A stretch of DNA of 64,000 bases from Clostridium sp. OF09-36 (GTDB taxonomy: Bacteria > Bacillota > Clostridia > Lachnospirales > Lachnospiraceae). The stretch is from the NCBI RefSeq assembly GCF_003481985.1, contig NZ_QUMD01000011.1, positions 50,122 through 114,121 on the forward strand. The letters run 5' to 3'. The notes beneath the pieces were generated by a model. That model searched no databases, was not told where the DNA came from, and was given only the letters and a program-made list of their open reading frames with translations. The translations under genes and the position numbers were made by a program. How positions within the stretch are numbered: the stretch's first letter is position 1; each line of letters opens with the position of its first letter. Positions 13,201 through 20,901 of the stretch are shown in pieces.

Positions 13201-13998
13201 TCCGTCGAAATGCCCACGGAACGGAGTCTGCACCTCTCCATTCATGTCTGCGGCATTCCGGTACCAGCCGATCGGATTCCAGCTTCCCCGGTTAATAGAA
13301 ATGCCACCCAGATCCAGACTCTGCGTCAGTTCAAAATAGCAGTCCGCAAAATCTTCTCCGGCTGCTACTGCTTCCGAAAGTCCCATCAGATGCGACAAAT
13401 TCTCAATCTGGTACGGTGCCTCCTTTGTTCCTTCTCCCGGAAAATTTGCGTTGCCATTCCAGTCCGTCCACAGATCCCCGGTTAAGGAAATCTGCGCAAA
13501 CAGCGTCAGATCGGACGGGGTCGCTGGCTGGTCCTGCAATTGTACATCGGATGATGTCGCAGTCTGTCCCCACAGTCGCGTGCCTGGCAACAGTTCTGTC
13601 TCGTCCTGCAGCTGTGCGTCAGACGATGTTGTCACTTCAAACCAGAGCGCATGTTTCAGCCTTGCAAGCCAGTCGTCTTCCAGCTCAATTTCATCCGCTT
13701 CTTCATCATCTTCCTCATCATGCATCTGGTCATACTCCTGAGCAGCGCCGGATTTCTTCCTTTCTCCTGTTCTGTGTTCTTCTGCTCCCTGTTTTTCCCT
13801 CCATTCTCTTCCGCCATGGCCAGCATCGCTTCCGCTAGCCCAGACTGTTTCTCCCTCGCGCTCCGGCACCAGTCTTCCGGCACTCTCTGCCATTGCCGCA
13901 CCAGCCGGAAATACTCCCGGTGCCATCACCGCAAGCAGCACCGCCATTGCCGATGCCGTTTTCCGCCGTACATCATAATTCTTGTTGTTTTCCCCCAT
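10252..13998 (-). CDS. Secreted GLUG-repeat protein with C-terminal cell-wall-binding-type repeats
   Basis: A 1,248-residue exported protein. Residues 1-38 are a signal peptide ending GAAMAES. An acidic region follows with ATSSD/ATPSD motifs. Residues about 170-470 form a GLUG-type beta-helix (GYVGGIAGSMSLSGIYNSYV, AVGGIVGKYESG), the fold seen in many clostridial adhesins and IgA-protease-like surface proteins. Beta-rich modules come next, then a Gly/Ser hinge (GGSGGSGGGGGGSKGSGG), then choline/cell-wall-binding-type Trp/Tyr repeats (GTWMQNAAGQWMFAD, VTGWYQDADGNQYYLN) near the end. The repeats suggest non-covalent wall attachment. ATG is preceded by GAGGGGGATTT. It lies between the DUF6273 gene and the giant adhesin on the same strand. 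No frameshift was seen. Ligand and function are unknown. Confidence 0.85.
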   Translation of the reverse strand: MGENNKNYDVRRKTASAMAVLLAVMAPGVFPAGAAMAESAGRLVPEREGETVWASGSDAGHGGREWREKQGAEEHRTGERKKSGAAQEYDQMHDEEDDEEADEIELEDDWLARLKHALWFEVTTSSDAQLQDETELLPGTRLWGQTATSSDVQLQDQPATPSDLTLFAQISLTGDLWTDWNGNANFPGEGTKEAPYQIENLSHLMGLSEAVAAGEDFADCYFELTQSLDLGGISINRGSWNPIGWYRNAADMNGEVQTPFRGHFDGCGNTITGLKIIGELDGKKNLGLFGVIDGGSVENLEIRGDQIRGADQAGILAGTLKNGAVVRNVTVSGYVYSERDAGGIAAVISGSGKGTASGTQIQEADGSVIVENCRAEGIAINAVTANGAKAGGAVGGIAGRVEKAYLIDNVVITQNGDSDRVQGKGYVGGIAGSMSLSGIYNSYVNGTIGGNASLAVGGIVGKYESGNLILARMAGTISRTNAGSASREGTFVGTRDSSARFTYGTERDSRISYLFTNTLAKAKQVFGSTIDGDNRFAEDAHIGYWSDLERKYKTVSGQIEYDCGDRFFYEELEDGVRYIVTQKLGREFTMEGYKKDLPFAMDHFAPGFMGEPARGYLVYIPRIDARNANGTYDTDVAALSAISSTGSSYYRDIDKDHPSAIKAGAVVTVATAPKNTAENRYQMIVDLNEAGGVKPPTYLDENEDEQPMQYVGGGAYSFLMPECDTQLNAEYVKVTTRLTADPEETRISVVQTRSGDRKHPQIVTEVKNTDGVLIARYVDGVQDHSVEVQPVLIHVEHNGNGQTVDRTVRWLVDDTDLLENRSETGYTMKDASVMPNMNSAFITNIINREVQAQAANQYREKIRDTVYTRYGVVSAVTNPETSVNHQALYANCRVAVDFQIVDLTTVRVETLSLNQTEAHFTVTRKLTGSCYQSSESITVSEPVVLTASLNPEHPFYEQVSWKDTESGKNIRLEVSGANQQDCKVMPVWDPKGENNPAWIQNLIHRDRTLKREKPLEKVNGNGIREEIVTAVSEDQTHGHIQAQCRVRIQFVTVDETVPRVFSGGSGGSGGGGGGSKGSGGSTGITSGGVTKAAGPSMPSYVVTGTWMQNAAGQWMFADKERTYVKEWAAVHNPYASTAAGQSAYDWFRFDEAGFLVTGWYQDADGNQYYLNPSSDGTQGRMLTGWNWVGGQCLYFEEESNGSRGALKKNYTAPDGKQTNEQGAWVVNGVVQRQEETEGAQVQKEASKG

Positions 13999-14183
13999 AA
14001 ATCCCCCTCGTTATTTCGTATTTCCATGGCCGTCCGCGCGTTGCGCAAGCAGCCACAAATTCTGATCCATTCTTTGCCATGAAAAGTTCCGCCGCCAATC
14101 AGGCGCATGAATTCAAGGATGCCATGTGCGCCTGCCAGAAATTTCGTTTGCAGTGTTGCACCTGGCTGCAGGCGCATGCAGGT

Positions 14184-15311
14184 TTACCGCTGCGGCAATA
14201 CAAATGCCGGACGTACCCCGGTTGTCCCGGTTACTTTCACTTCCTCATCCTCCATTTCTGCTCCTGTACGCTTCGTTCCAGCCGTCATCCCGGTCTCCCT
14301 TTGCACCAGACTCCCATGCATGCCTATATTGGCGGCTGCGTTTCCGTGCGTGCCCGTATTTGTGGCTGTGTTTCTGTGCGTGCCCGTATTTGAGGCTGTG
14401 TTTCCGTGCGTGCCCGTATTTGTGGCTGTGTCTCCGCGCCTGCCCGCACTCCGCAGATCACTGCGCACTGCCTCCGGCCGGATATTCCCCTGCACCAGAT
14501 CGACAATATAAACCTGCGTGCCTGACGCTGCTTTGCAGGGTGTCCGGAGCCAGTACCCTTTGCAGAATTCACTGATCTGCGTTTTCGGATTTCGCTTTGT
14601 GACCGGTCCGAATTTCCACAGCCAGTCACGGTAACGGTATGCCTCATCCACAGAAAGAAGAAACAGCTTATCTTCCAGCTTCTGGCTTCCCAGATAATGC
14701 GCACGCAGCCCTTCTTCCGGAAAATGTTCCCAAAATCCAGCCGGTGTCTGACCCTCGTAGCCTCGTTCTACGCCGGTATTGATCCAGACCGCATCAGCAA
14801 AATTCCCCGCTGACCTGGAAAGCCAGGCGCGTACAGACGAATATTTATACTCTGCGCTGTTTCCAAAGCGCACAATAGGCCCCGGGTAATACACATACCC
14901 ATGCGAACCGTCTCCTGGTGTCTCAAATTCATAGCGCGAACCTGTGTTGGCCGGAATCACTTCATCGCAAAGAAAAAGCGCCCCCTGTCTGTGATCGTCC
15001 ATGTGGTCCGCATAATTCTGGTCGATGCAGCGAAAACGGTATGATTTTCCACCGATATTGCGCGTCACTGTATCCCCAATGTTCCAGTGCCTGAGCTGAG
15101 TTACATGCTGGTTTTCCTGTGGATTTCTTTGCAGACTAACCGGTAGATTTTTCTGTAGACTGACTTGCAGATTTTTTTCAGAACTGGCTTGCAGATTCTC
15201 CCGCAGCCCTGCATGTTCTCCCCCATACACCATCACTGCCGGTCCGGCTGCTAAAAAAGTCCAGGCGCATAGCAGAAAAAGCAGACACTTTTCCCTTATT
15301 TCAGCCTGCAT
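14184..15311 (-). CDS. Secreted DUF6273-like protein with repeat tail
   Basis: A 375-residue protein with a signal peptide (residues 1-30, LLFLLCAWTFLAAGPAVMVY). An 8-residue repeat (KNLQVSLQ type) follows, then a globular region of about 210 residues with DUF6273-like features: YSSVRAWLS, FLLSVDEAYRYRDW, GYWLRTPCKA and a final GVRPAFVL. The last motif is interrupted from the rest by four 10-residue repeats (NTATNTGTHG type, 30-base period, about 14317-14445), which look like an expandable linker. ATG follows GAGAGGGGGATGCG. It is the first gene after a strong promoter at 15473-15501 and is followed by two large surface-protein genes. DUF6273 has no established biochemical role. The domain call rests on motif resemblance only. 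Confidence 0.7.
   Translation of the reverse strand: MQAEIREKCLLFLLCAWTFLAAGPAVMVYGGEHAGLRENLQASSEKNLQVSLQKNLPVSLQRNPQENQHVTQLRHWNIGDTVTRNIGGKSYRFRCIDQNYADHMDDHRQGALFLCDEVIPANTGSRYEFETPGDGSHGYVYYPGPIVRFGNSAEYKYSSVRAWLSRSAGNFADAVWINTGVERGYEGQTPAGFWEHFPEEGLRAHYLGSQKLEDKLFLLSVDEAYRYRDWLWKFGPVTKRNPKTQISEFCKGYWLRTPCKAASGTQVYIVDLVQGNIRPEAVRSDLRSAGRRGDTATNTGTHGNTASNTGTHRNTATNTGTHGNAAANIGMHGSLVQRETGMTAGTKRTGAEMEDEEVKVTGTTGVRPAFVLPQR
14317..14445. repeat. Four 30-base coding tandem repeats in the DUF6273 gene
   Basis: About four copies of a 30-base unit, encoding NTATNTGTHG and close variants on the minus strand. Units differ at a few positions, and the length is a multiple of three, so copy-number change would keep the frame. 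It splits the C-terminal GVRPAFVL motif from the rest of the domain. Confidence 0.85.
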
Positions 15312-15457
15312 CGCATCCCCCTCTCTTGATTGAATACGCTAAAAATTGATAATAATGGAATTCCTTTTTAACCCAGCATCCGTAATTTGTAGAAATTGAA
15401 ATGGGATTAAAAACTAAGAAAATAAGATAATATGAAAAATCCAGATTTTAGATGAAT

Positions 15458-15501
15458 CATTCCTGTGCCATCATCATAGCACAGGAATGAAACCAGTACA
15501 A
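15458..15501 (-). promoter_or_regulatory. Promoter of the surface locus with palindrome over the -10
   Basis: On the minus strand TTGTAC (15501-15496) and TATGAT (15478-15473) are separated by exactly 17 bases. A perfect 11-base inverted repeat, CATTCCTGTGC / GCACAGGAATG (15458-15468 and 15479-15489), encloses the -10. It could be a repressor site or a 5' hairpin; no T run follows, so it is not a terminator. It lies about 160 bases before the DUF6273 start. Confidence 0.65.
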
Positions 15502-15548
15502 GAAAAGTTCGTCGACAAAAAACGACAAGAATATTGTTTGTGTTACTG

Positions 15549-15567
15549 TTCACGCATTGCGCAAACA
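15549..15567. repeat. 19-base dispersed motif, copy B
   Basis: TTCACGCATTGCGCAAACA directly after the repaired stop of the ABC-F gene. With its flanks it forms a near-perfect inverted repeat (CTGTT...AACAG outside, CGCA/TGCG inside, two G-T pairs). Confidence 0.6.
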
Positions 15568-15576
15568 GCAGCCCGA

Positions 15577-17128
15577 TTACCCTCTCAGGCAGAACTCACT
15601 GCAATCTACTACGCGGGTGGCAAAGCTTCATAGAATTCCGGCTCATGGCAGATCAAAAGAACACTTCCTTTGTAGGCCTTCAGGCGCGGGCCAGCTCGTC
15701 CTTGGCATCGACATCCAGATGGTTGGTCGGCTCGTCCAACAACAGGACATTGGTCTCGCGGTTGATCAGTTTACATAATCTTACCTTTGCCTGCTCGCCG
15801 CCAGAAAGGACGCGCACCTGGCTCTCGATATGTTTGGTGGTCAGTCCGCATTTTGCCAGGGCAGAGCGCACCTGGTACTGAGTGTAGGACGGGAATTCCT
15901 TCCAGATTTCCTCGATACAGGTCGTGGTATTGCCCGGTGCCATCTCCTGCTCAAAATAGCCAAGATACAGATAATCGCCCAGCTCCACGCTGCCGGAAAG
16001 TGCCGGGATCAGCCCAAGGATGCTCTTTAATAACGTGGTTTTTCCGATTCCGTTGGAACCCTTTAACACGACCTTCTCTCCACGCTCCATGCTGATGTCA
16101 AACGGGCGGGTTAACGGCTCGTCGTAGCCGATCACCAGATCCTTTGCCTCAAAGATCATCTTGCCTGCGGCGCGGGCTTCCATAAAGTTAAACTCTGGCT
16201 TCGGCTTTTCCTTCGCCAGCTCGATGACTTCCATCTTATCCAGCTTTTTCTGGCGGGACATGGCCATGTTCCGGGTCGATACACGCGCCTTGTTACGGGC
16301 CACGAAATCCTCCAGCTCGGCAATTTCCTGCTGCTGGCGCTTGTAAGCAGCCTCCAGCTGCGCCTTCTTGACCGCGTAGACCTCCTGGAAATGGTCATAA
16401 TCGCCCACATAGCGGTCCAGCTTCTGGTTCTCCATGTGGTAGATCAGGTTGATAACGCTGTTTAAGAACGGAATATCGTGGGAGATCAGGATAAATGCGT
16501 TCTCATATTCCTGGAGATAGCGCTTCAGCCACTCGATATGCTGCTCATCCAGATAGTTGGTCGGCTCGTCCAAAAGCAGGATGTCCGGCTTCTCCAGAAG
16601 CAGTTTTCCTAAAAGCACCTTCGTTCTCTGACCGCCGGACAGCTCGGAAACATCCTTGTCCATGCCGATCTCCTGCAGGCCAAGCGCACGGCCGACTTCC
16701 TCTACCTTGCTGTCAATGATATAGAAATCGTGTGCCATCAAAAGATCCTGGATCGTGCCCAGTTCTTCCATCATGGCATTCATCTCATCCTCAGATGCTT
16801 CGCCCATCTTATCGCAGATGGCATTCATCTGCTCTTCCATCTCAAACAGATACGCAAATGCGCTCTTTAACACATCGCGGATGGTCATGCCCTTTTCCAG
16901 CACAGTATGCTGGTCCAGATAACCGGCACGCACGTGCTTCGCCCACTCGACCTTGCCCTCATCCGGCTGCAATTTGCCCGTGATGATGTTCATGAACGTG
17001 GATTTTCCCTCTCCGTTTGCACCCACCAGGCCTATGTGCTCTCCCTTTAAAAGACGGAATGACACATCCTGGAAAATAGCACGGTCACCAAAACCATGGC
17101 TCAAATGTTCTACATTTAAAATACTCAT
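15577..17128 (-). CDS. ABC-F family ATPase (two one-base frameshifts near the C-end)
   Basis: A soluble protein with two nucleotide-binding domains and no membrane segment, the ABC-F layout of ribosome-acting ATPases. NBD1 has GANGEGKST, LSGGQRTKV and LLLDEPTNYLD. A charged linker of about 80 residues (KKAQLEAAYKRQQQEIAEL) leads to NBD2 with GSNGIGKTT, LSGGEQAKV and LLLDEPTNHLD. As written, the frame stops at 15680 just after NBD2 Walker B. Adding one C near 15684 and one T near 15623 extends it through LLICHEPEFYEAFATRVVD, which carries the H-loop His, to a stop at 15577, about 517 residues. ATG follows AAGGAG. Members protect or rescue ribosomes; which subtype this is cannot be decided. Confidence 0.85.
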
Positions 17129-17262
17129 TCAAAACTCCTTCCAAATTTCCTGCTGCATCAAAACTGTGTCTCATTTTACATGACAAACCCGGCCATGGCA
17201 AGCTATTTCCCCTGAAATTCCGCATATCTTATCGTAACAGAGCACGATTCATGAGGAATGCT

Positions 17263-17493
17263 ATGGTTCTTCCCCTCAGTCACATTCCGTCCGCCGCCGA
17301 TGCACGCATTATCTGGATCGCCAGTGAACCAGCCAGACGGGAACGTCTTGAAAAGCAGGGCTTTGTCCCGGGCGCAGTCATCCACTGTGTGCGCCGCTCC
17401 CGCCGCAGGCGCTTTTTTCTCTTCCGGGTCAGCGGCCGCCTGATTTTGCTGCCGGGAAAGCTGGCGGGAGAGATCTTTGCGGAAATCTCTTAA
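17263..17493 (+). CDS. Stand-alone FeoA-like (SH3-fold) protein
   Basis: A 76-residue basic protein with the FeoA pattern: an N-terminal PLSHIP strand, then IIWIASEPARRERLEKQGFVPGAVI, the typical 'leucine/arginine helix, G-[LF]-x-P-G' core, and a final ILLPGKLAGEIF strand. FeoA domains associate with the ferrous iron transporter FeoB. No feoB is next to it here. The start at 17263 is chosen because GAGG lies six bases before it; an ATG at 17251 is in frame but lacks a site. It is divergent from the ABC-F gene. The family call is by pattern and the iron role is inferred. Confidence 0.6.
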   Translation: MVLPLSHIPSAADARIIWIASEPARRERLEKQGFVPGAVIHCVRRSRRRRFFLFRVSGRLILLPGKLAGEIFAEIS

Positions 17494-17518
17494 CAAGCAC
17501 AGACAATCGCTGTATAAT
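17490..17518 (+). promoter_or_regulatory. Promoter of the HD-domain gene
   Basis: TTAACA (17490-17495) and TATAAT (17513-17518) with a 17-base spacer and a TG before the -10, 38 bases ahead of the ATG at 17556. Confidence 0.65.
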
Positions 17519-17555
17519 GAGAGAAATTTGTTACACATCAGGAGGAAACACAACC

Positions 17556-18139
17556 ATGAAAAGCCAGATTACAAGAGACGAAGCATTAAACTTACTGAAG
17601 ACATACAACAAAGAGCCATTCCATATTCTGCACAGCCTTACCGTGGAGGGCGTTATGCGCTGGTATGCAAAAGAGCTTGGCTACGGGGAAGATGAGGAGT
17701 TCTGGGGTATCTGCGGACTGCTCCACGACATCGATTTCGAACTTTACCCGGAGCAGCACTGCATCAAGGCACCGGAGCTGTTAAAAGCTGGCGGTGTGGG
17801 TGATGACATGATCCATGCTATCTGCTCCCACGGCTACGGCATCTGCTGCGATGTAGAGCCTGTCCACGAGATGGAAAAGGTGCTGTTTGCTGCTGACGAG
17901 CTGACCGGCTGATCGGTGCCGCTGCCCGCATGCGCCCATCCAAGAGCACAAAAGATATGGAGGTTTCCAGCTTAAAGAAAAAATTCAAAGATAAAAAATT
18001 CGCTGCCGGGTGCTCCCGCGATATCATCCGTACCGGAGCCGAACGCCTGGGATGGGAGCTGGATGATCTTTTTGCAAAGACCATTGAAGCTATGCGCTCC
18101 TGTGAAGATTACGTGAATGCGGAGATGGAGCAGGAGTAA
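17556..18139 (+). CDS. HD-domain phosphohydrolase-like protein (one frameshift)
   Basis: About 194 residues after repair. His and Asp of an HD metal site are visible in HILHSLTVEGVMRW and GLLHDIDFE, with further His in ICSHGYG and a late Asp in LFAADELTG. This matches small HDIG-type proteins acting on phosphorylated substrates; no substrate can be named. The frame stops at 17912 after ELTG. One extra C at about 17909 gives ELTGLIGAAARMRPSKS and continues through FAAGCSRDIIRTGAE to the stop at 18139. Start ATG 17556 follows AGGAGG at the usual distance, and a TTAACA-N17-TATAAT promoter precedes it. Confidence 0.75.
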
Positions 18140-18181
18140 AACGGATACTGTTCCAGCTGTCTTCAACTTATAACCACATAG

Positions 18182-18217
18182 AAAAAGCCGGAGATCCTTA
18201 TAAAATAAGGCTCCGGC
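18182..18217 (-). terminator. Terminator of tRNA-Gly
   Basis: GCCGGAG / CTCCGGC stem with an inner CCTTAT/ATAAGG pairing, followed on the minus strand by TTTTT. It lies 14 bases after the tRNA 3' end. Confidence 0.75.
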
Positions 18218-18230
18218 AAAAAATGAAAGA

Positions 18231-18301
18231 AGCAGGCGACGGGAATCGAACCCGCCTCCTCAGCTTGGGAAGCTGATGTTCTACCGATGAACTACGCCTG
18301 C
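18231..18301 (-). tRNA. tRNA-Gly (anticodon CCC)
   Basis: A 71-base cloverleaf: acceptor GCAGGCG pairing with CGCCTGC, D-arm with AGTTCATCGGTAGAA, anticodon stem-loop ATCAGCTTCCCAAGCTGAG with CCC in the seven-base loop, and T-arm GGGTTCGATTCCC. The discriminator is T. CCA is not encoded. A terminator hairpin follows. Confidence 0.95.
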
Positions 18302-18396
18302 ATTTCATATGGAAACACTGTCTATTATAAATCGTATTTTTCAAAAAGTAAAGAGATCCTGTTCTTTGAAAAAAGCAGGAATCTCTTTTCAAATGA

Positions 18397-19799
18397 TTAT
18401 ACTTCCTTCGGGAAGATCCGGCTGCCATAGCGCGCCGCAAATACGTGACCTTCTTCGTCACGAATCGCAGTCAGGTAAATGTCGGAATAGGTTTTCCGTA
18501 CCATACCCTGCCACGGATATACGGCCTGAAGTGCGGTCGGATTTCCGTTTACCTTCATGCTCAGAGTTCCGTTTTCTGCAGTCAGCGTGAATGCATCACC
18601 CTCACCGGATACATAGCTTCCGGCTAACTCTTCAAGTTCTTCGGCGCTCCAGCTGCGTTCTGCGTGGATCTGCCGTTCTTCCTCGACCTCAAGGCCGCAG
18701 TAGGCATTCAGGCTGCATCTGCGATGGCTGCCACGGAAACATCCATGGTGTTGCACAGCACTACAATACCAACCTCTTCCTGCAGACAGAAAGAGAAGTT
18801 GGAGGATACGCCCGGAAGGCTTCCACCGTGCTCATAAACAGCACGGTCACCTACCTGCTTCGTCTCCAGACCGTATCCATAGTATATGCCCGGCTTCATA
18901 AACTGTCTCGGCTTCTCCATCTCCTGAACAGCATAGCGCTCTACAATGCGGTTTCCGTTTCCCGCCACACCTTCATTCAGATACATAACCGCATACTTCA
19001 GCATATCACCCAGAGTGGACTTCATACCACCGCCGCCGTGCAGGACGAATGCATCGTTCTGGTAGTCGCGGTCAGCTCTCCAGGTTCCGTTCTCCAGAGA
19101 ATACAGGATTGCCGCATTCTCGTCCTGGCTGTTGCGGATAAAGCTGATGTTGCTGCGGTCCATACCGATCGGCTTCAGGATCTTCTTATCCAGATATTCT
19201 GCAAAGGAGCCATAACCGGAATGACGGCGCACAATATCAGAAAGCAGACCAAAACCGTCGTTGCAGTAGCTCATGCGCTGTCCCGGACGTCCGGTGAAAC
19301 GGGTCTGGGCATCCAGGCGGCCTGCCACACGGCGGATTCCCTCCTCTGCAAAGTCTTCCCGGTAAATGAGCTCTGCATCCAGGGAATCCTCAATCCCCAT
19401 CTCCTGCGCGGTCTTATCCACTACGATACGCGGAAGCGGGAAATAGCCACCGCTGTGGCACATCAAATGCCACAGCTTAACCGGCTCAGACTGATTCTTG
19501 TTGGTGAACTCCGGAATGTATCTGGAAACCGGATCATCTACCTTTAAAAGGCCGTCCTGCTGCATCTGCATGATGGACAGTGCCGTAAAGGATTTGGTCA
19601 CAGATGCCATACCGAAAATGGTGTCTCTGGTGATCGGGAGCCTGTTCTCCGCATCACGGTAACCGAAGTAATTTTCGTACTGGATCTCTCCGGCTGCATT
19701 GACGATACCGACCGCGATACCGCGTGCCTGGCCATCTTTCATTACACGGGCAATCAGCTCTTCTAACTTTGCCTTGCCCTCCGGTGTCATACGGTTCAT
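18397..19799 (-). CDS. Serine beta-lactamase-fold hydrolase (class C type; one frameshift)
   Basis: Penicillin-binding-protein-like hydrolase of about 467 residues after repair. The three active-site motifs are visible: SVTK (S-x-x-K) in FGMASVTKSFTA, YCN (Y-x-N) in RMSYCNDGFG, and HGG in VYEHGGSLPG. There is no signal peptide, so it is probably cytoplasmic, like peptide-trimming D-aminopeptidases or carboxypeptidases. The frame stops near 18708 after IADAA. One extra C at about 18712 gives IADAALNAYCGLEVEE and continues through a C-terminal beta domain to 18397. ATG at 19799 overlaps the upstream TGA (ATGA) and has AAAGGAG. Last gene of the opp-epimerase operon, so its substrate is probably a cell-wall peptide (inference). 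Confidence 0.8.
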
Positions 19800-20880
19800 G
19801 CCAGCATCTCCTTTTTCAGACATTTGATGCCAAGGCCCGGATCAGAGGAAAGGATCAGGTGTCTGGTATCTTTTACGGTAAAGCCACCCTCGTACGGAAG
19901 CTCTTTTAAGGAGAAGGTTGCGTCCAGATCCGCACGTGTAATGTTCTTTAATGCTGCACCCAGGGAAGCAGCCGCGGTTACACCGATACCACTCTCCTCT
20001 GCCATACAGCCCAGCATGACCTCCACGCCTGCTGCCTCTGCGATCGCAGTGATCTTCTTTGCCTCATACAGGCCGCCGCACTTCATCAGCTTGATGTTGA
20101 TGAGATCTACAGCTCGCTGGGATACTAACTGCAGGGCATCCTTGGAGTCCCAGCAGCTTTCATCTGCCATGATCGGCACAGAGCTGTGGGCGGTCACGAA
20201 TTTCAGTCCCTCAAAATCGAAGCGCGGAACCGGCTGCTCTACCAGCTCGATATCGTACTCATTCAGGCGGTTGATGAGTTCAACAGCCTCCTTGGCTTTC
20301 CAGCCTGGTTTGCGTCCAGACGGATCTTCACCTGGTCACCGACTGCCTCACGGATTGCACGGACTCTTGCCAGATCGGAAGCAAAGTCTACGCCGACCTT
20401 GGTCTTGATCACGTTAAAGCCTGCCTGCACATGTGCCTTTGCATGCTCTGCCATGACTGCCGGATCATCGATGCCAACGGTCATATCTGTCTCGATCTCG
20501 CCGGAAAGTCCGCCCAGAACCTTATACAGCGGAAGATTTGTGCTCTTGCCGATGATGTCATGGCATGCCAGGTCGATGGCTGCCTTTGCAGTACCTGCAT
20601 ACGCTACGGTACGGTTCATCACGGTATAGATTGCCTCCATGTCACGCGGATCCATGCCGATCAGTTTTTCTTTCAGACGCTCTACCGTTGCGATAGTACC
20701 ATCCAGATTTTCCCCAGTGATCAGCGGTCCCGGAGAGCCCTCACCATAACCGGTGATGCCGGCATCAGTCTCAACCTCAACCAGGCAGCTGACTGCGTGA
20801 GTGATGAGACCCAGTGCAATGCGGAACGGGCGCACCAGCGGCACCTGCATTCTGTAGGTCTTAATGTTGGTGATTTTCAT
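19796..20880 (-). CDS. Dipeptide epimerase, enolase superfamily (one frameshift)
   Basis: Muconate-lactonising-enzyme-type TIM barrel that moves a proton at the alpha carbon of a dipeptide, typically L-Ala-D/L-Glu from peptidoglycan. Visible residues are the K-x-K motif in VIKTKVG, a metal Asp in RLDANQ, the DE pair in MADESCWD, and the second catalytic Lys in INIKLMKCGG. The frame breaks at about 20304. One extra G turns DANQAGKP into DANQGWKAKEAVELINRL, the family's expected sequence. ATG at 20880 follows GAGGAGG. It sits 22 bases after oppF and overlaps the serine hydrolase by four bases. The neighbouring peptide importer supports a murein-peptide role. Confidence 0.85.
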
Positions 20881-20901
20881 GATACTTTTATACCTCCTCA
20901 A

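Noticed and set aside
17909..17912. Programmed ribosomal frameshift in the HD gene
   Set aside because: No slippery heptamer or downstream structure, and the same kind of one-base loss occurs in many other genes here.
18591..19547. Long open frame on the plus strand across the serine hydrolase
   Set aside because: It is the mirror of a conserved gene with catalytic motifs; the plus product has no family features and no ribosome site.
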